A stretch of DNA of 64,000 bases from Methylovirgula sp. 4M-Z18 (GCF_037890675.1 NZ_CP149574.1:930001-994000), one strand, 5' to 3'; positions 8,290 to 17,186 are shown, counted from the first letter of the stretch. Program-made: numbers and translations. Notes: generated by a model from the letters alone, not told the origin.

Positions 8290-9177
8290 ATGGACTGGAT
8301 TTACACATTTCCGCACATGGATGACGATACCCTTCGCAATTTAAAGAAAGGGATCGACGACAGCTTCCGAGCGTTTACACGCACTTACGGCGATACTATC
8401 GAAAGCTTCTTCTCTCCGCTTCAACATTTCCTGATCGCCGCCGAGCGGTTCATGACGGAAACCCCGTGGCCAATCATTGTCGCCATCATACTCGCTATAG
8501 CGTGGTTCGCCAGTCGAAGCCTGTCGATCGTTGCCGCATGTCTCGCGACCTTGATGCTGATCGGCTATTTCGGAATGTGGGAGGACACAATGCGGACGAT
8601 CTCGATGATCTTCGTGTGCACCCTTCTTTCCGTCGCCATTGGCATTCCGATCGGAATTGTAATGTCGCGTTCCGACAGGATCCGAGGGATTGTCAGTCCC
8701 ATCCTGGATATCATGCAGACCATGCCGAGCTTCGTCTACCTGATCCCGGTCGTCATGCTTCTTGGGATCGGCAAGGTGCCCGGATTGATCGCCGTCGTTA
8801 TTTACGCGATCCCACCCATGATCAGATTGACGGATCTTGGCATCCGGCTGGTGGACAAGGACGTGCTCGAAGCCGCCGACGCATTCGGAACATCGCCGTC
8901 GCAGAAGCTGTTCAAGGTTCAGTTGCCCCTTGCACTTCCAACGATCATGGCAGGTATCAACCAAACGATCATGATGGCGCTCGCGATGGTTGTCGTGGCC
9001 TCGATGATCGGTGTGCAAGGACTTGGTCAGCCGGTATTGAAGGCGATCGCCAATCAATACTTCACGCTGGGCATGTTCAACGGCCTTGCCATTGTGGGCA
9101 TCGCTATCATCTTCGACCGAGTCAGCCAGGCATATGGCAAACGGCTTCAGAAGCATCGGGAGACCGTTCATGGCTGA
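8290..9177 (+). CDS. Betaine ABC transporter permease (ProW/OpuAB-like)
   Basis: The 295-residue product has a cytoplasmic N-terminal stretch, then about six hydrophobic segments from residue 55 on. The binding-protein-dependent permease signature includes the EAA loop around VLEAADAFGTSPSQKLFKVQ, which contacts the ATPase, and QTIMMALAMVVVASMIG. This architecture is typical of ProW in ProU-type importers. ATG 8290 has GGGGA just before it; an in-frame codon 84 bases upstream lies in the hairpin and is rejected. Its last eight bases overlap the start of the ATPase gene (ATGGCTGA), indicating translational coupling. Confidence 0.9.
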   Translation: MDWIYTFPHMDDDTLRNLKKGIDDSFRAFTRTYGDTIESFFSPLQHFLIAAERFMTETPWPIIVAIILAIAWFASRSLSIVAACLATLMLIGYFGMWEDTMRTISMIFVCTLLSVAIGIPIGIVMSRSDRIRGIVSPILDIMQTMPSFVYLIPVVMLLGIGKVPGLIAVVIYAIPPMIRLTDLGIRLVDKDVLEAADAFGTSPSQKLFKVQLPLALPTIMAGINQTIMMALAMVVVASMIGVQGLGQPVLKAIANQYFTLGMFNGLAIVGIAIIFDRVSQAYGKRLQKHRETVHG

Positions 9178-10240
9178 AACTCATTTTGGCGGAATCAAAA
9201 TCCACCACCTCTACAAGATCTTCGGGTACAGTCCGAAGGCCCATATCGATGCCATACAGAAGGGAATGACGAAAGCCGAGCTCAACCAAAAGCACGGACA
9301 CATCCTGGGCCTCAGGGACATCAACATCGAAATCCCGTCTGGTTCCATTCAAGTCGTCATGGGCCTTTCCGGCTCTGGAAAATCTACGCTGATCCGGCAT
9401 ATCAATCGCTTGATCGACCCGACGGCAGGCGAAGTGCTGGTCGATGGTGTCGACGTCGTCAAAATGAGCGCACTCGAGCTTCGTGCATTTCGACGGCACC
9501 AGACCGCCATGGTTTTCCAGAAATTTGCGTTGCTCCCGCATAGGAGCGTTCTGGACAATACCGTTTTCGGACTTGAGGTTCAGGGCACCCCGCGCGCGAA
9601 AACAGTCGACGTCGCCATGAGATGGCTGGAACGGGTCGGCTTGAAGGGTTTCGAGCAGAAATATCCGAACCAATTGTCAGGCGGCATGCAGCAACGCGTC
9701 GGATTGGCGCGCGCGCTTTCCAATGACGCTCCGGTCCTTTTGATGGACGAAGCCTATTCCGCTCTCGATCCGCTGATCCGCATGGACATGCAGACGGTTC
9801 TTCTCGACATCCAAAAGGAAATCAAGAAGACGATCGTCTTCATCACCCACGATCTCGATGAGGCGCTACGCCTTGGGGATCAGATCGCCATTCTGCGCGA
9901 CGGCGAGATCATTCAACAGGGCACGAGCCAGGACATTGTCTTGCGACCGGCCGATGACTACGTCGCCAACTTCGTGAAAGAGGTCAACAGGGGCCGTGTT
10001 GTTCATGTCGAGGCCGTCATGACACCCTTGCAATCCACCAAGGCTCCGACCGGGCAAAAGGTGATGGCGGGTACAACTGTAGAGGAAGCTGTGCGTATGC
10101 TAACCTCGGTGCCTGACGGCGATGTGACCGTGGTTGCAGCATCCGGAGAGCCCTTGGGATTTGTCACGCTCCGTCAACTTGCGGGTGCAATGGTCAATTC
10201 TCAGGACTCGGTAGGTCACAGCGCTCATATCGCGCGATGA
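9170..10240 (+). CDS. Betaine ABC transporter ATP-binding protein (ProV/OpuAA-like)
   Basis: The 356-residue product has the ABC ATPase set: Walker A GLSGSGKST, Q-loop around MVFQKFALLPHRSV, signature LSGGMQQRVGLARAL, Walker B VLLMDEAYSALD and the switch histidine in ITHDLDEA. As in ProV, a long N-terminal extension precedes the core, and about 100 C-terminal residues follow that could be a degenerate CBS-type regulatory region. ATG 9170 overlaps the permease stop by eight bases. It energises import of the betaine captured by the upstream binding protein. Downstream, 28 bases separate it from a truncated DUF3422 frame. Confidence 0.9.
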   Translation: MAETHFGGIKIHHLYKIFGYSPKAHIDAIQKGMTKAELNQKHGHILGLRDINIEIPSGSIQVVMGLSGSGKSTLIRHINRLIDPTAGEVLVDGVDVVKMSALELRAFRRHQTAMVFQKFALLPHRSVLDNTVFGLEVQGTPRAKTVDVAMRWLERVGLKGFEQKYPNQLSGGMQQRVGLARALSNDAPVLLMDEAYSALDPLIRMDMQTVLLDIQKEIKKTIVFITHDLDEALRLGDQIAILRDGEIIQQGTSQDIVLRPADDYVANFVKEVNRGRVVHVEAVMTPLQSTKAPTGQKVMAGTTVEEAVRMLTSVPDGDVTVVAASGEPLGFVTLRQLAGAMVNSQDSVGHSAHIAR

Positions 10241-10268
10241 CGACAATGAGCGAGGGAGGCTGAATAGA

Positions 10269-10457
10269 ATGCTCCACGGTTATGAGCACCCATTGCGAAA
10301 GGAGCTACACAACGAGCTCCACGCACGGCCATCCCTCTACTTCGATGGCGACACAGACGTCTGGCATGTCGCCCTTGTCGATGAAAATGGTGCTCCTTGG
10401 CGAACCGTACGTCACGTGCGGAGAAGTATCATCCGCCATATCGATGATCACGCGTAA
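10269..10457 (+). pseudogene. N-terminal remnant of a DUF3422-family gene
   Basis: A 62-residue frame with its own ribosome binding site (GAGGGAGG) starts MLHGYEHPLRKELHNELHARP. The HPLR-x3-HNELHARP motif is the conserved start of DUF3422 proteins, which are normally over 400 residues long and end in membrane segments. Here the frame stops at 10457, only 36 bases before the next gene, and nothing like the remaining 350-plus residues follows. I read this as a gene that lost most of its length, leaving a translatable stub. The function of DUF3422 is not known to me; my recollection is that full-length members sit near betaine or N-methylproline genes in other alphaproteobacteria. A stand-alone short protein cannot be excluded. 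Confidence 0.6.
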
Positions 10458-10493
10458 AAATCCATCGCACTAAATTAAAGCCAGGAGCCGCGA

Positions 10494-12479
10494 ATGTTGA
10501 AAATGTTCCCGCGCCTTTTTTCGCCACTCAACCTACGCGGGCACACGTTACGCAACAGAATCGTCTTCGGCGCACACACCGCGAATATGGCGAAGGACGG
10601 TGTTCCGGATGTCCAGCATGTCGCCTATTATGCCGAGCGTGCCATTGGCGGCGCCGGCATGATTGTCGTCGAACCCATGCCGGTGCATCCCGCAGCAGTA
10701 CTGACTCGTGGAAACTTTCGGCCATGTGACGATAGCGTCATCCCTCACTTTAGGGAGGTTACTCGCGCCATAAAGGATAATGGCGCAGTCGCGATCCAAC
10801 AGCTTTACCATGTCGGCGCGCATGGCGATTCCGATAATTCGTTTCATCCCCATTGGTCGCCTTCGGGCCTTCCCAGCTATCACGACAGCGACGGCTCGCA
10901 CTCCATGACGGAGGAGCAAATCTGGGAGACGATCGACGGCTTTGTTCAGGCGGCGCGCCGATGCCGTGAGGCAGGATTCGATGGAGTCGAGGTCTGGGCA
11001 GCCTATCTCGGCATGGTCGATCAATTCTGGACACCTTGGAGCAATCGGCGTGAGGACCAGTGGGGCGGTTCACTGGAAAACCGGACCCGCATGTCCAGGG
11101 AAATCCTCACTCGAATACGCGAGGTGTGCGGACCAGGCTTCATCATTGGTCTTGCCGTGAGCGATGAGCCAGATGTGACTATCGCCCTTCAGCGCGACGA
11201 ACTTGCCGAGATCGTCCAGTTTCACGATGAATTGGGTCTCATCGACTATGTCACATGCGGCTCCGGCAGCTATCTCGATTTCTACAAGTTGATGCCGACA
11301 TTCCTCTATCCGGAGAAGCTGGGGGCAGATCTTGCGGCTACGTTGAAGAAAGTTGTCAAAAACGCGGTCGTGATCGCCGAAAGCCATATTCGGACACCGG
11401 AGAACGCCGAGACCGTTCTCGGCGAAGGTGCCGCGGACCTGGTATCGATCGTGCGTGGTCAGATCGCCGATCCCCATCTGGCAAGGAAAGCTGGCGAAGG
11501 CCGCCCGGAAGACATCCGTGGCTGCATATCGTGCAATCAGATGTGCTGGGGGCGCCGTTCTCGGGATTACTGGATCAGTTGCCTCATCAATCCGTCAGCC
11601 GGTCGCGAGTTCGAATGGAACGGTGATCGGTTCTGGAAGACGGACGAGCCCAAGCGCGTCTTCGTCATTGGAGGAGGCCCTGCCGGACTTGAAGCCGCAA
11701 GGGTGGCTGCTGAACGTGGCCATCAAGTGATTTTGGCGGAAGCCTCGAGTCGTCTTGGCGGCAATTTTCGACTTGCGGGGTTGCAGCCCCGAAGAGCTCA
11801 AATCCTCGATCTCCTCGATTGGTACGAGCGCCAGTTGGAAAAACTGGGCGTGGAAATCCGCCTCAATGCTTATGTTGAGGCAGGGGAAATTGATGCCTCG
11901 GAGATCGATGTCGTGGTCGTAGCGACAGGTTCCTTGTCGCCGGAAACAGGGTTTCAGAAGGCGCTGCCGGCGATCGAGATACTGCCTGGAATCGAAAGGG
12001 GCGACGTCTTCACCGTCGAAGCCGTCATGGCCAAGCAAGCAAGAGTCGGTGGCCGCGTTCTTATCCTAGATGAAGGTGGCGGTTGGAGAGGATGTGGTAC
12101 GGCTTGGAAGATGGCGGAAGACGGACATCAAGTCACGATCATCACTCCAGACCCGTTTGTGGGCAAGGAATTGCAACGAACCGCAGCGGACGTGCCGACG
12201 CGACAGGCGTTGAGAAAGCTTGGCGTTCAATGGATTACCGAAGTGAGCGTGGTTGAATGGCATGGGAACGGTGCGACGCTCGTTGATCACAACACGGGCG
12301 CACACCGGTTTGTGGAAGCGGACTCGCTGGTGATGGCAACCACCAATTCAGCGGCTGATTGGCTCATGCCGAAACTTGCTGAACTTGGGGTGACCGTACG
12401 CCAGATCGGGGACTGCGCGGCACCGCGGCAGGCTCCGTACGCATTTTATGAGGGCAGAAAAGCCGGTCTGGAGATTTGA
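10494..12479 (+). CDS. TMADH/dimethylglycine-dehydrogenase-like Fe-S flavoprotein (DgcA type)
   Basis: This 661-residue protein has an old-yellow-enzyme barrel (1 to about 340), an Fe-S motif with C344, C347, C351 and C363, and a Rossmann domain opening VFVIGGGPAGLEAARVAAERGH. The spacing C-x2-C-x3-C-x11-C differs slightly from the CxxCxxC of trimethylamine dehydrogenase but keeps four cysteines, unlike the paralogue at 3503-5539. Relatives oxidatively demethylate tertiary amines, with electrons leaving through the 4Fe-4S centre. It is a second, distinct demethylase-like flavoprotein in the same cluster and may act on a different intermediate. A good AGGAG precedes ATG 10494; one base separates it from the next gene. 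Confidence 0.78.
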   Translation: MLKMFPRLFSPLNLRGHTLRNRIVFGAHTANMAKDGVPDVQHVAYYAERAIGGAGMIVVEPMPVHPAAVLTRGNFRPCDDSVIPHFREVTRAIKDNGAVAIQQLYHVGAHGDSDNSFHPHWSPSGLPSYHDSDGSHSMTEEQIWETIDGFVQAARRCREAGFDGVEVWAAYLGMVDQFWTPWSNRREDQWGGSLENRTRMSREILTRIREVCGPGFIIGLAVSDEPDVTIALQRDELAEIVQFHDELGLIDYVTCGSGSYLDFYKLMPTFLYPEKLGADLAATLKKVVKNAVVIAESHIRTPENAETVLGEGAADLVSIVRGQIADPHLARKAGEGRPEDIRGCISCNQMCWGRRSRDYWISCLINPSAGREFEWNGDRFWKTDEPKRVFVIGGGPAGLEAARVAAERGHQVILAEASSRLGGNFRLAGLQPRRAQILDLLDWYERQLEKLGVEIRLNAYVEAGEIDASEIDVVVVATGSLSPETGFQKALPAIEILPGIERGDVFTVEAVMAKQARVGGRVLILDEGGGWRGCGTAWKMAEDGHQVTIITPDPFVGKELQRTAADVPTRQALRKLGVQWITEVSVVEWHGNGATLVDHNTGAHRFVEADSLVMATTNSAADWLMPKLAELGVTVRQIGDCAAPRQAPYAFYEGRKAGLEI

Positions 12480-12480
12480 C

Positions 12481-13485
12481 ATGTCAGATGAGGTTCTGCT
12501 CGAGCGAAGCGAGGCCGAAGAGCTGGCGATGCGAGCGTGCCTGGCCGCGGGCGCCAGCCGATCCAGCGCGCGCTCGCTCGTGGACGCGACATTGTCCGCC
12601 GCGCTTTATGGTCCCCCTACGCTCGGATTTCCACATATGGTGGACTATCTGAACAGCTTTCGTGAGGGGCGCATCAAATGCGATCCTGTACCAACCTTGA
12701 AGCGCGCCTTTCCCGCATTTCTTGTCTCTGACGCCGACGGCGGAATCGCGCAGCTTGGCTTTGATCTCGCATTCAATGATTTAACCGAGACAGTGCGACA
12801 TTTCGGTATCGCCATATTCACCCAAACGAACAGCTACACGACTGGTGAGCTTGGCTATTACGTTCGCAGGCTTGCCGACGAAGGAATCGTCGGGCTGGCC
12901 GCGACGAACGCGAATACTCTGATGGTAGCGAAGGCAGGAGGTCCCTCCGTCTATAGCACGAACCCGATCGCGTTTGGCTTTCCACTTGGAGATAAATCGT
13001 TGCCGTTGATCATCGATCAGGCCTCCAGCGCAACCGCTTATGTAAATATCGTCGCCGCTGCCGCCGAGGGGCGGTCGATTCCAGAGGGGTGGGCTGTCGA
13101 TGAAAATGGGGCCGATACGCAGGATCCCACTAAGGCACTAGCCGGAGCACTCTTGCCGTTCGGTGGCCGCAAGGGCGCAAATGTCGCATTGCTAGTGGAA
13201 ATGCTATCGGCCGGTTTGTCCGGGGGACCGTGGTCGTTGGACACGCCGGATTTCAGGTCCGGTAATGTCTCCCCGGCGGTGGGATTGACGGTAGTTGCCA
13301 TGATGCCGGGTCGCGCTGACGATGGTCGTGTTAGTCGTGCACACCACCAAGCCGCGCGCCTGCAGGAACAGGGCGTGTTTGTTCCTGGCGTAAGCGGCAT
13401 GAAGTTCCCGCGGTCGCCGTCAGAAGGCCTGAAGGTGCCGCGTAGCGCGTTTGAAACGATTTGTCGCTTTGCCTCGAATGGATAG
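12481..13485 (+). CDS. Malate/L-lactate dehydrogenase (Ldh_2/DpkA) family reductase
   Basis: The 334-residue product is full length for the family (about 330-350). Conserved segments include DADGGIAQLGFDLA, GLAATNAN and GGRKGANVALLVEML with GLSGGPW. Relatives include delta-1-piperideine-2-carboxylate/pyrroline-2-carboxylate reductase (DpkA), the role that best fits a proline-type pathway. Two expected histidines are absent: the SHG of the usual GxDSHG is T47-L48-G49, and the NSxH segment reads N117-S-Y-T-T-G. It may belong to a subgroup with another catalytic arrangement. It starts one base after the previous stop (GGAG upstream). Product assignment within the family is uncertain. Confidence 0.7.
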   Translation: MSDEVLLERSEAEELAMRACLAAGASRSSARSLVDATLSAALYGPPTLGFPHMVDYLNSFREGRIKCDPVPTLKRAFPAFLVSDADGGIAQLGFDLAFNDLTETVRHFGIAIFTQTNSYTTGELGYYVRRLADEGIVGLAATNANTLMVAKAGGPSVYSTNPIAFGFPLGDKSLPLIIDQASSATAYVNIVAAAAEGRSIPEGWAVDENGADTQDPTKALAGALLPFGGRKGANVALLVEMLSAGLSGGPWSLDTPDFRSGNVSPAVGLTVVAMMPGRADDGRVSRAHHQAARLQEQGVFVPGVSGMKFPRSPSEGLKVPRSAFETICRFASNG

Positions 13486-13524
13486 GATATTCGGTAGTGC
13501 GATAGCGGCAGTCAGGAGGGCGAT

Positions 13525-13698
13525 ATGACGTTACAGTACCAGTCGTTGATCCCCGAAAACTTGAACATGGCGACGCCGGAGATACGTTTCCGCCGATTGT
13601 TGAGGTCAGACGAAACAAATCATTTGCTGACGGGGCGGCCCGTATGTCCTTTCCGGTCTCGATTATGCGGCGTGCCGCGATTCACGCAGTCGCGCTAA
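13525..13698 (+). CDS. Small 57-residue ORF with an excellent ribosome binding site, probably a truncated gene
   Basis: ATG 13525 is preceded by CAGGAGGGCGAT, one of the best Shine-Dalgarno sites in the window, 39 bases after the reductase gene and in line with the operon. The product begins MTLQYQSLIPENLNMATPEI and ends at TAA 13696. I do not recognise it. The second half (arginine-rich, with two cysteines) does not look like a folded domain, so this may be the 5' end of a former operon gene joined to unrelated sequence. A genuine small protein is possible. Confidence 0.4.
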   Translation: MTLQYQSLIPENLNMATPEIRFRRLLRSDETNHLLTGRPVCPFRSRLCGVPRFTQSR

Positions 13699-14089
13699 GA
13701 CCTTCTCCGAGAGCCACGCCGTCGAATCGTCAAGAAGCCAGGGTCCATCTTTGACGGAGAGAGCGCCTGGGGCGGGGACCATCGCTGAAATGGAATTCGA
13801 CGATGTCGGCGACACGGTCTATTGGCAATATGTGCTCAACGAAATTTAGTTTCGTTGAGCGTAGCCGATGTTCAACGAAGTGGAAACGCGTTGAACATAC
13901 TCCCCTGAAGACCGACGCACTGCTTATTCGGCCACATTGTCGAGCCTCTCGAGCCTGCGACCGGCAAATCGCTTCGATCCGGCCGATCAGGTCCACCGCG
14001 CTCGGAACGCCAACCAAGAATCTCCCGGGTCATCTCGAAATGTCGCGAATAGCGCGCCTTCACCTAGCGGGAGAAGGGATTCGCATCCT
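13699..14089. other. Gene-free junction between the betaine cluster and core genome
   Basis: No convincing gene is visible on either strand in about 390 bases; open frames are short and lack ribosome binding sites. On the minus strand, a fragment translating as KDGPWLLDDSTAWLSEKVL (about 13680-13750) could be a gene remnant but was not recognised. The stretch contains the inverted repeats at 13834-13898. Base composition changes across it, from the mixed cluster to the GC-rich radC side. No tRNA, att-like direct repeat or recombinase was found. Confidence 0.5.
13834..13898. repeat. Two perfect inverted repeats sharing the half-site TCAACG
   Basis: GCTCAACGAAA (13834-13844), a 5-base TTTAG loop and TTTCGTTGAGC (13850-13860) form a perfect 11-bp hairpin. 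Eight bases further on, ATGTTCAACG (13868-13877) and CGTTGAACAT (13889-13898) form a second perfect 10-bp inverted repeat with an 11-base spacer. All four arms share TCAACG, and three continue with AA or its complement. Tandem dyads with a common half-site are typical of autoregulatory operators, for example of toxin-antitoxin or HTH genes, but no such gene remains next to them. Function is unknown. Confidence 0.6.
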
Positions 14090-14800
14090 TCACCCGCCCG
14101 GCATCAACAAGTTCCGCGCCCGCAAGCTCACGTGACCATTGCGGCCGACAATGAGATGGTCGTGCACCGAAATGCCGAGTGATTGCGCGATCACGCTGAT
14201 CTGCTGGGTTAACCGGATATCGGCTTGCGAGGGTTCGGGATCGCCAGAGGGATGGTTATGGACGAGAATAATCGCGCTCGCCGAGAGTTCGAGCGCCCGC
14301 TTGATCACTTCGCGCGGATAGACCGGCGTGTGGTCGACTGTGCCGACGCCCTGCACTTCGTCGGCGATCAGCATGTTCTTGCGGTCGAGAAAGAGGACGC
14401 GGAATTCCTCGCGCTCGGCAAAGGCCATTTTGGCGCGGCAATAATCGAGGACGGTCTGCGACCGGCCAAGCTCGATGCGTTCGCGAATGGCGCCTTTGGT
14501 AAGGCGCGTCGCCGCTGTGGCGACGATCTTGAGATCGGTCGCGACGCTCTCGCCGATGCCCTTGATTTCCGTCAGCCGCGCCGGTGGCGCGCTGAGCACT
14601 TCGGCGAAGGATCCGAAAGTGGCGATGAGTTCTTTGGCGAGGCCCTTCACGTCCTGCCGCGGGATTGAGCGGAACAGGACGAGTTCGAGCAATTCGTAAT
14701 CAGGCAGGGCGTCGGGATTCGCGCTGAAGCGGCTGCGCAACCGCTCGCGATGGCCGTGGTAATGGGGCGCGGGCTGAGGTTTGTCCGCGTCCGCGCTCAT
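14090..14800 (-). CDS. radC: RadC family JAB/MPN-domain protein
   Basis: The 236-residue product has an N-terminal helix-hairpin-helix part (about 20-100, [12 protein letters not shown]) and a C-terminal MPN domain with the JAMM metal motif [14 protein letters not shown]. RadC proteins were once thought to act in recombinational repair; their true biochemical role is unsettled. Its ATG overlaps the map stop by four bases (ATGA), so it is translationally coupled to map. It is the first core gene after the betaine cluster, and the C-terminus ([10 protein letters not shown]) looks intact. Confidence 0.92.
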   Translation of the reverse strand: MSADADKPQPAPHYHGHRERLRSRFSANPDALPDYELLELVLFRSIPRQDVKGLAKELIATFGSFAEVLSAPPARLTEIKGIGESVATDLKIVATAATRLTKGAIRERIELGRSQTVLDYCRAKMAFAEREEFRVLFLDRKNMLIADEVQGVGTVDHTPVYPREVIKRALELSASAIILVHNHPSGDPEPSQADIRLTQQISVIAQSLGISVHDHLIVGRNGHVSLRARNLLMPGG

Positions 14801-15624
14801 GCGGTCCGATAGGGCGGATGGTGCAGGCCCTTGGGCGACAGGGTGAAGATCTCGCAGCCGGTTTCGGTGACGCCGATCGTATGCTCGAATTGCGCCGAGA
14901 GGGAGCGATCGCGGGTGACGGCGGTCCAGCCGTCGGCGAGCACTTTCACTTGCGGCCGGCCGGCGTTCAGCATCGGCTCGACGGTGAAGAGCATGCCGGG
15001 TTTCAGCGCAACCCCTTCGCCGGGGCGGCCGTAATGCAAAATATTGGGCTCGTCGTGAAACAATTGACCGAGCCCGTGGCCGCAGAAATCGCGTACCACC
15101 GAGCAGCGCTCGCCCTCCGCGTAAACCTGGATCGCCGCGCCGATGTCGCCGGTGGTCGCGCCGGGCTTGATCACCGCAAGGCCACGCATCAGGGATTCAT
15201 AGGTCACTTCGATCAGCCGTTCGGCCTTGCGGTTGATCTCGCCGACCGCATACATCCGGCTCGAATCGCCGTGCCAGCCGTCGACGATCAAAGTGACGTC
15301 GATATTGACGATGTCACCGTCGCGGAGCGGTTTGTCGTCGGGAATGCCGTGGCAGACCACGTGGTTGATCGAGGTGCAGATCGCCTTGCGATAGCCGCGG
15401 TAGAAGAGGGGCGCGGGGTAGGCCTGATGATCCATCGCAAATTCGAAGCATAATTTGTCGAGGAACTCGGTGGTCACGCCGGGCTTGACATGCGCGGCCA
15501 TCAGATCGAGCGCTTCGGCGGTCAATTGACCGGCCTTGCGCATCTTCTCGAAGGCGTCGGGGCCGTGCAGCCGGATCTGGCCCTGCTTGCGGCCGGTGGA
15601 AACATTGGCGTCGGTATAGGTCAT
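14797..15624 (-). CDS. map: Type I methionine aminopeptidase
   Basis: The 275-residue product removes the N-terminal methionine from nascent proteins. All five dinuclear metal ligands are present: D109 and D120 ([14 protein letters not shown]), H183 ([12 protein letters not shown]), E216 (FTVEP) and E247 (FEHTI). ATG 15624 (MTYTDANV) is preferred; extension to 15690 would add 22 residues without homology value, although the ribosome binding site here is weak. The gene ends in an ATGA overlap with radC. The upstream MFS gene ends 70 bases away on the same strand. Confidence 0.95.
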   Translation of the reverse strand: MTYTDANVSTGRKQGQIRLHGPDAFEKMRKAGQLTAEALDLMAAHVKPGVTTEFLDKLCFEFAMDHQAYPAPLFYRGYRKAICTSINHVVCHGIPDDKPLRDGDIVNIDVTLIVDGWHGDSSRMYAVGEINRKAERLIEVTYESLMRGLAVIKPGATTGDIGAAIQVYAEGERCSVVRDFCGHGLGQLFHDEPNILHYGRPGEGVALKPGMLFTVEPMLNAGRPQVKVLADGWTAVTRDRSLSAQFEHTIGVTETGCEIFTLSPKGLHHPPYRTA

Positions 15625-15693
15625 TGGCCCGGAAATCTTGCGAAAAAAGGTCGAATGCTCCCTATGTAAGCCAATCTGCCCGGCGCGCAAGCC

Positions 15694-16992
15694 TCATGCG
15701 GTTTGCTTGGCCGCCGGCCGTTCCAGGGTGGGGTTGTGCCCCAGGACGAAGACTATCACCGCACCGACGACGGCGCAGGCGGCGAGGAAGCTCAAGCTGG
15801 CGGCGTCTTGCCCGGTCTTGTCCTTGAGCCAGCCGAACACCTGCGGCCCGAAAAACCCGCCGAGATTGCCGATGGAATTGACCGCGGCGATGCCGGCCGC
15901 TGCGCCCGTGCCAGTGAGAAACGTGGTCGGCAGCGTCCAGAAAACCGGTAAAACCGCGAAAAAGCCGAAGCCGGCGATGCACAAACAGGCCATTTTGGCC
16001 GTCGGCATCTCCATCATCGCCGCCAGGCCGAGGCCCAGGACGATCGCCCCGAGCGGGATGATCGCGTGCCACTTGCGCTCGGCGTGCCTATCGGAGCGCC
16101 AGCCCCAATAGATCATGCCAAGCGCGCCGACCGCGTAGGGCAGGGCGGTGATGCAGCCGACCTGGAACTTGGTCAGGTCGCCGAATGCCTTGACGATCTG
16201 CGGCAGGAAGAAGCTCAAGCCATATTGGGGGATGTTGCAGCCCATGTAGACGAAACCGAGTGCGACGACCCGCGGATCGCACATCGAGCGCAGCCAGGAC
16301 ATGGCGCCGTGGCGCTCGCGGTTGGCACGCTCGGCGTCGAGTTGGCCCTGTAACCACCGGCTTTCCTCGGGGCTCAGCCAATTGGCCGCGTGTGGCCGGT
16401 CGGTCAGGTAGAAATAGACGGCAAAGGCCATGAGCAGCGCTGGCAACGCCTCGAGCAGGAACATCCATTGCCAGCCGTGCAGCGCAGCCACGCCGTCAAG
16501 GTAGAGAATGAGGCTCGAGAGCGGCGCGCCGAACACGGTCGAGACCGGAATCGCGACCATGAACATGCCGACAATGCGCGCACGATAGGCCGCGGGAAAC
16601 CAGAGGGTGAGAAAGAAGATGATGCCCGGAAAGAAGCCCGCTTCCGCGACCCCGAGTAGGAAGCGCACCACATTCAGGCTGACAATGCCGGTCACGAAGG
16701 CCTGGGCGCCGGTCACGAGGCCCCAGGTGAACATGATGCGTGCGATCCAGAGCCGCGCCCCGAACCGGTCGAGCGCGAGATTGCTCGGCACTTCGAAGAA
16801 GAAATAGGCGATGAAGAAGATGCCGGCGGCGCCGCCGAAAGCGGCCTTGGTGAGGTCGAGGTCCTTGATCAGGCTGTCGCCGGCAAAGGAAATGTTCACG
16901 CGGTCGAGATAAGCAATGAAATAACAAACCATGAGAAAAGGAACGAGCCGCCATGTCACTTTCGACATGGTGCTCTTCTCAAGCTCCGACAT
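15694..16992 (-). CDS. MFS transporter, anion:cation symporter (ACS) family
   Basis: The 432-residue inner-membrane protein has about 12 hydrophobic segments. The opening WRLVPFLMVCYFIAYLDRVNISFAG and the DRFGARLWIARIM loop are hallmarks of the ACS family, whose members import organic anions such as tartrate, phthalate, glucarate or 4-hydroxyphenylacetate with protons. Substrate cannot be read from sequence. No catabolic genes stand next to it. The ATG at 16992 has the typical short cytoplasmic N-terminus (MSELEKSTMSKVT). Confidence 0.85.
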   Translation of the reverse strand: MSELEKSTMSKVTWRLVPFLMVCYFIAYLDRVNISFAGDSLIKDLDLTKAAFGGAAGIFFIAYFFFEVPSNLALDRFGARLWIARIMFTWGLVTGAQAFVTGIVSLNVVRFLLGVAEAGFFPGIIFFLTLWFPAAYRARIVGMFMVAIPVSTVFGAPLSSLILYLDGVAALHGWQWMFLLEALPALLMAFAVYFYLTDRPHAANWLSPEESRWLQGQLDAERANRERHGAMSWLRSMCDPRVVALGFVYMGCNIPQYGLSFFLPQIVKAFGDLTKFQVGCITALPYAVGALGMIYWGWRSDRHAERKWHAIIPLGAIVLGLGLAAMMEMPTAKMACLCIAGFGFFAVLPVFWTLPTTFLTGTGAAAGIAAVNSIGNLGGFFGPQVFGWLKDKTGQDAASLSFLAACAVVGAVIVFVLGHNPTLERPAAKQTA

Positions 16993-17186
16993 CAGGCGTC
17001 TCCCCTATGGGCCGTTGATTGGCCAATTTGTCCGCATTGGGTGCCGGGTTTTGCATCCTGTCAAGTTCGGTCGCTTGACCGGGCACGGGCCGCTCTATGA
17101 TTCAGGGAACGCTAAAACCTATGCTATAGAGTCGCATCATCAGGCCGCGCGACGTGATTTTGCGCGGCAACAGGAGCCTTGCCGCA

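Noticed and set aside
1-13698. Integrative element or prophage carrying the betaine genes
   Set aside because: No integrase, transposase, tRNA target or flanking direct repeat is visible within the window; only the composition shift and the debris at 13.5-14.1 kb hint at transfer.
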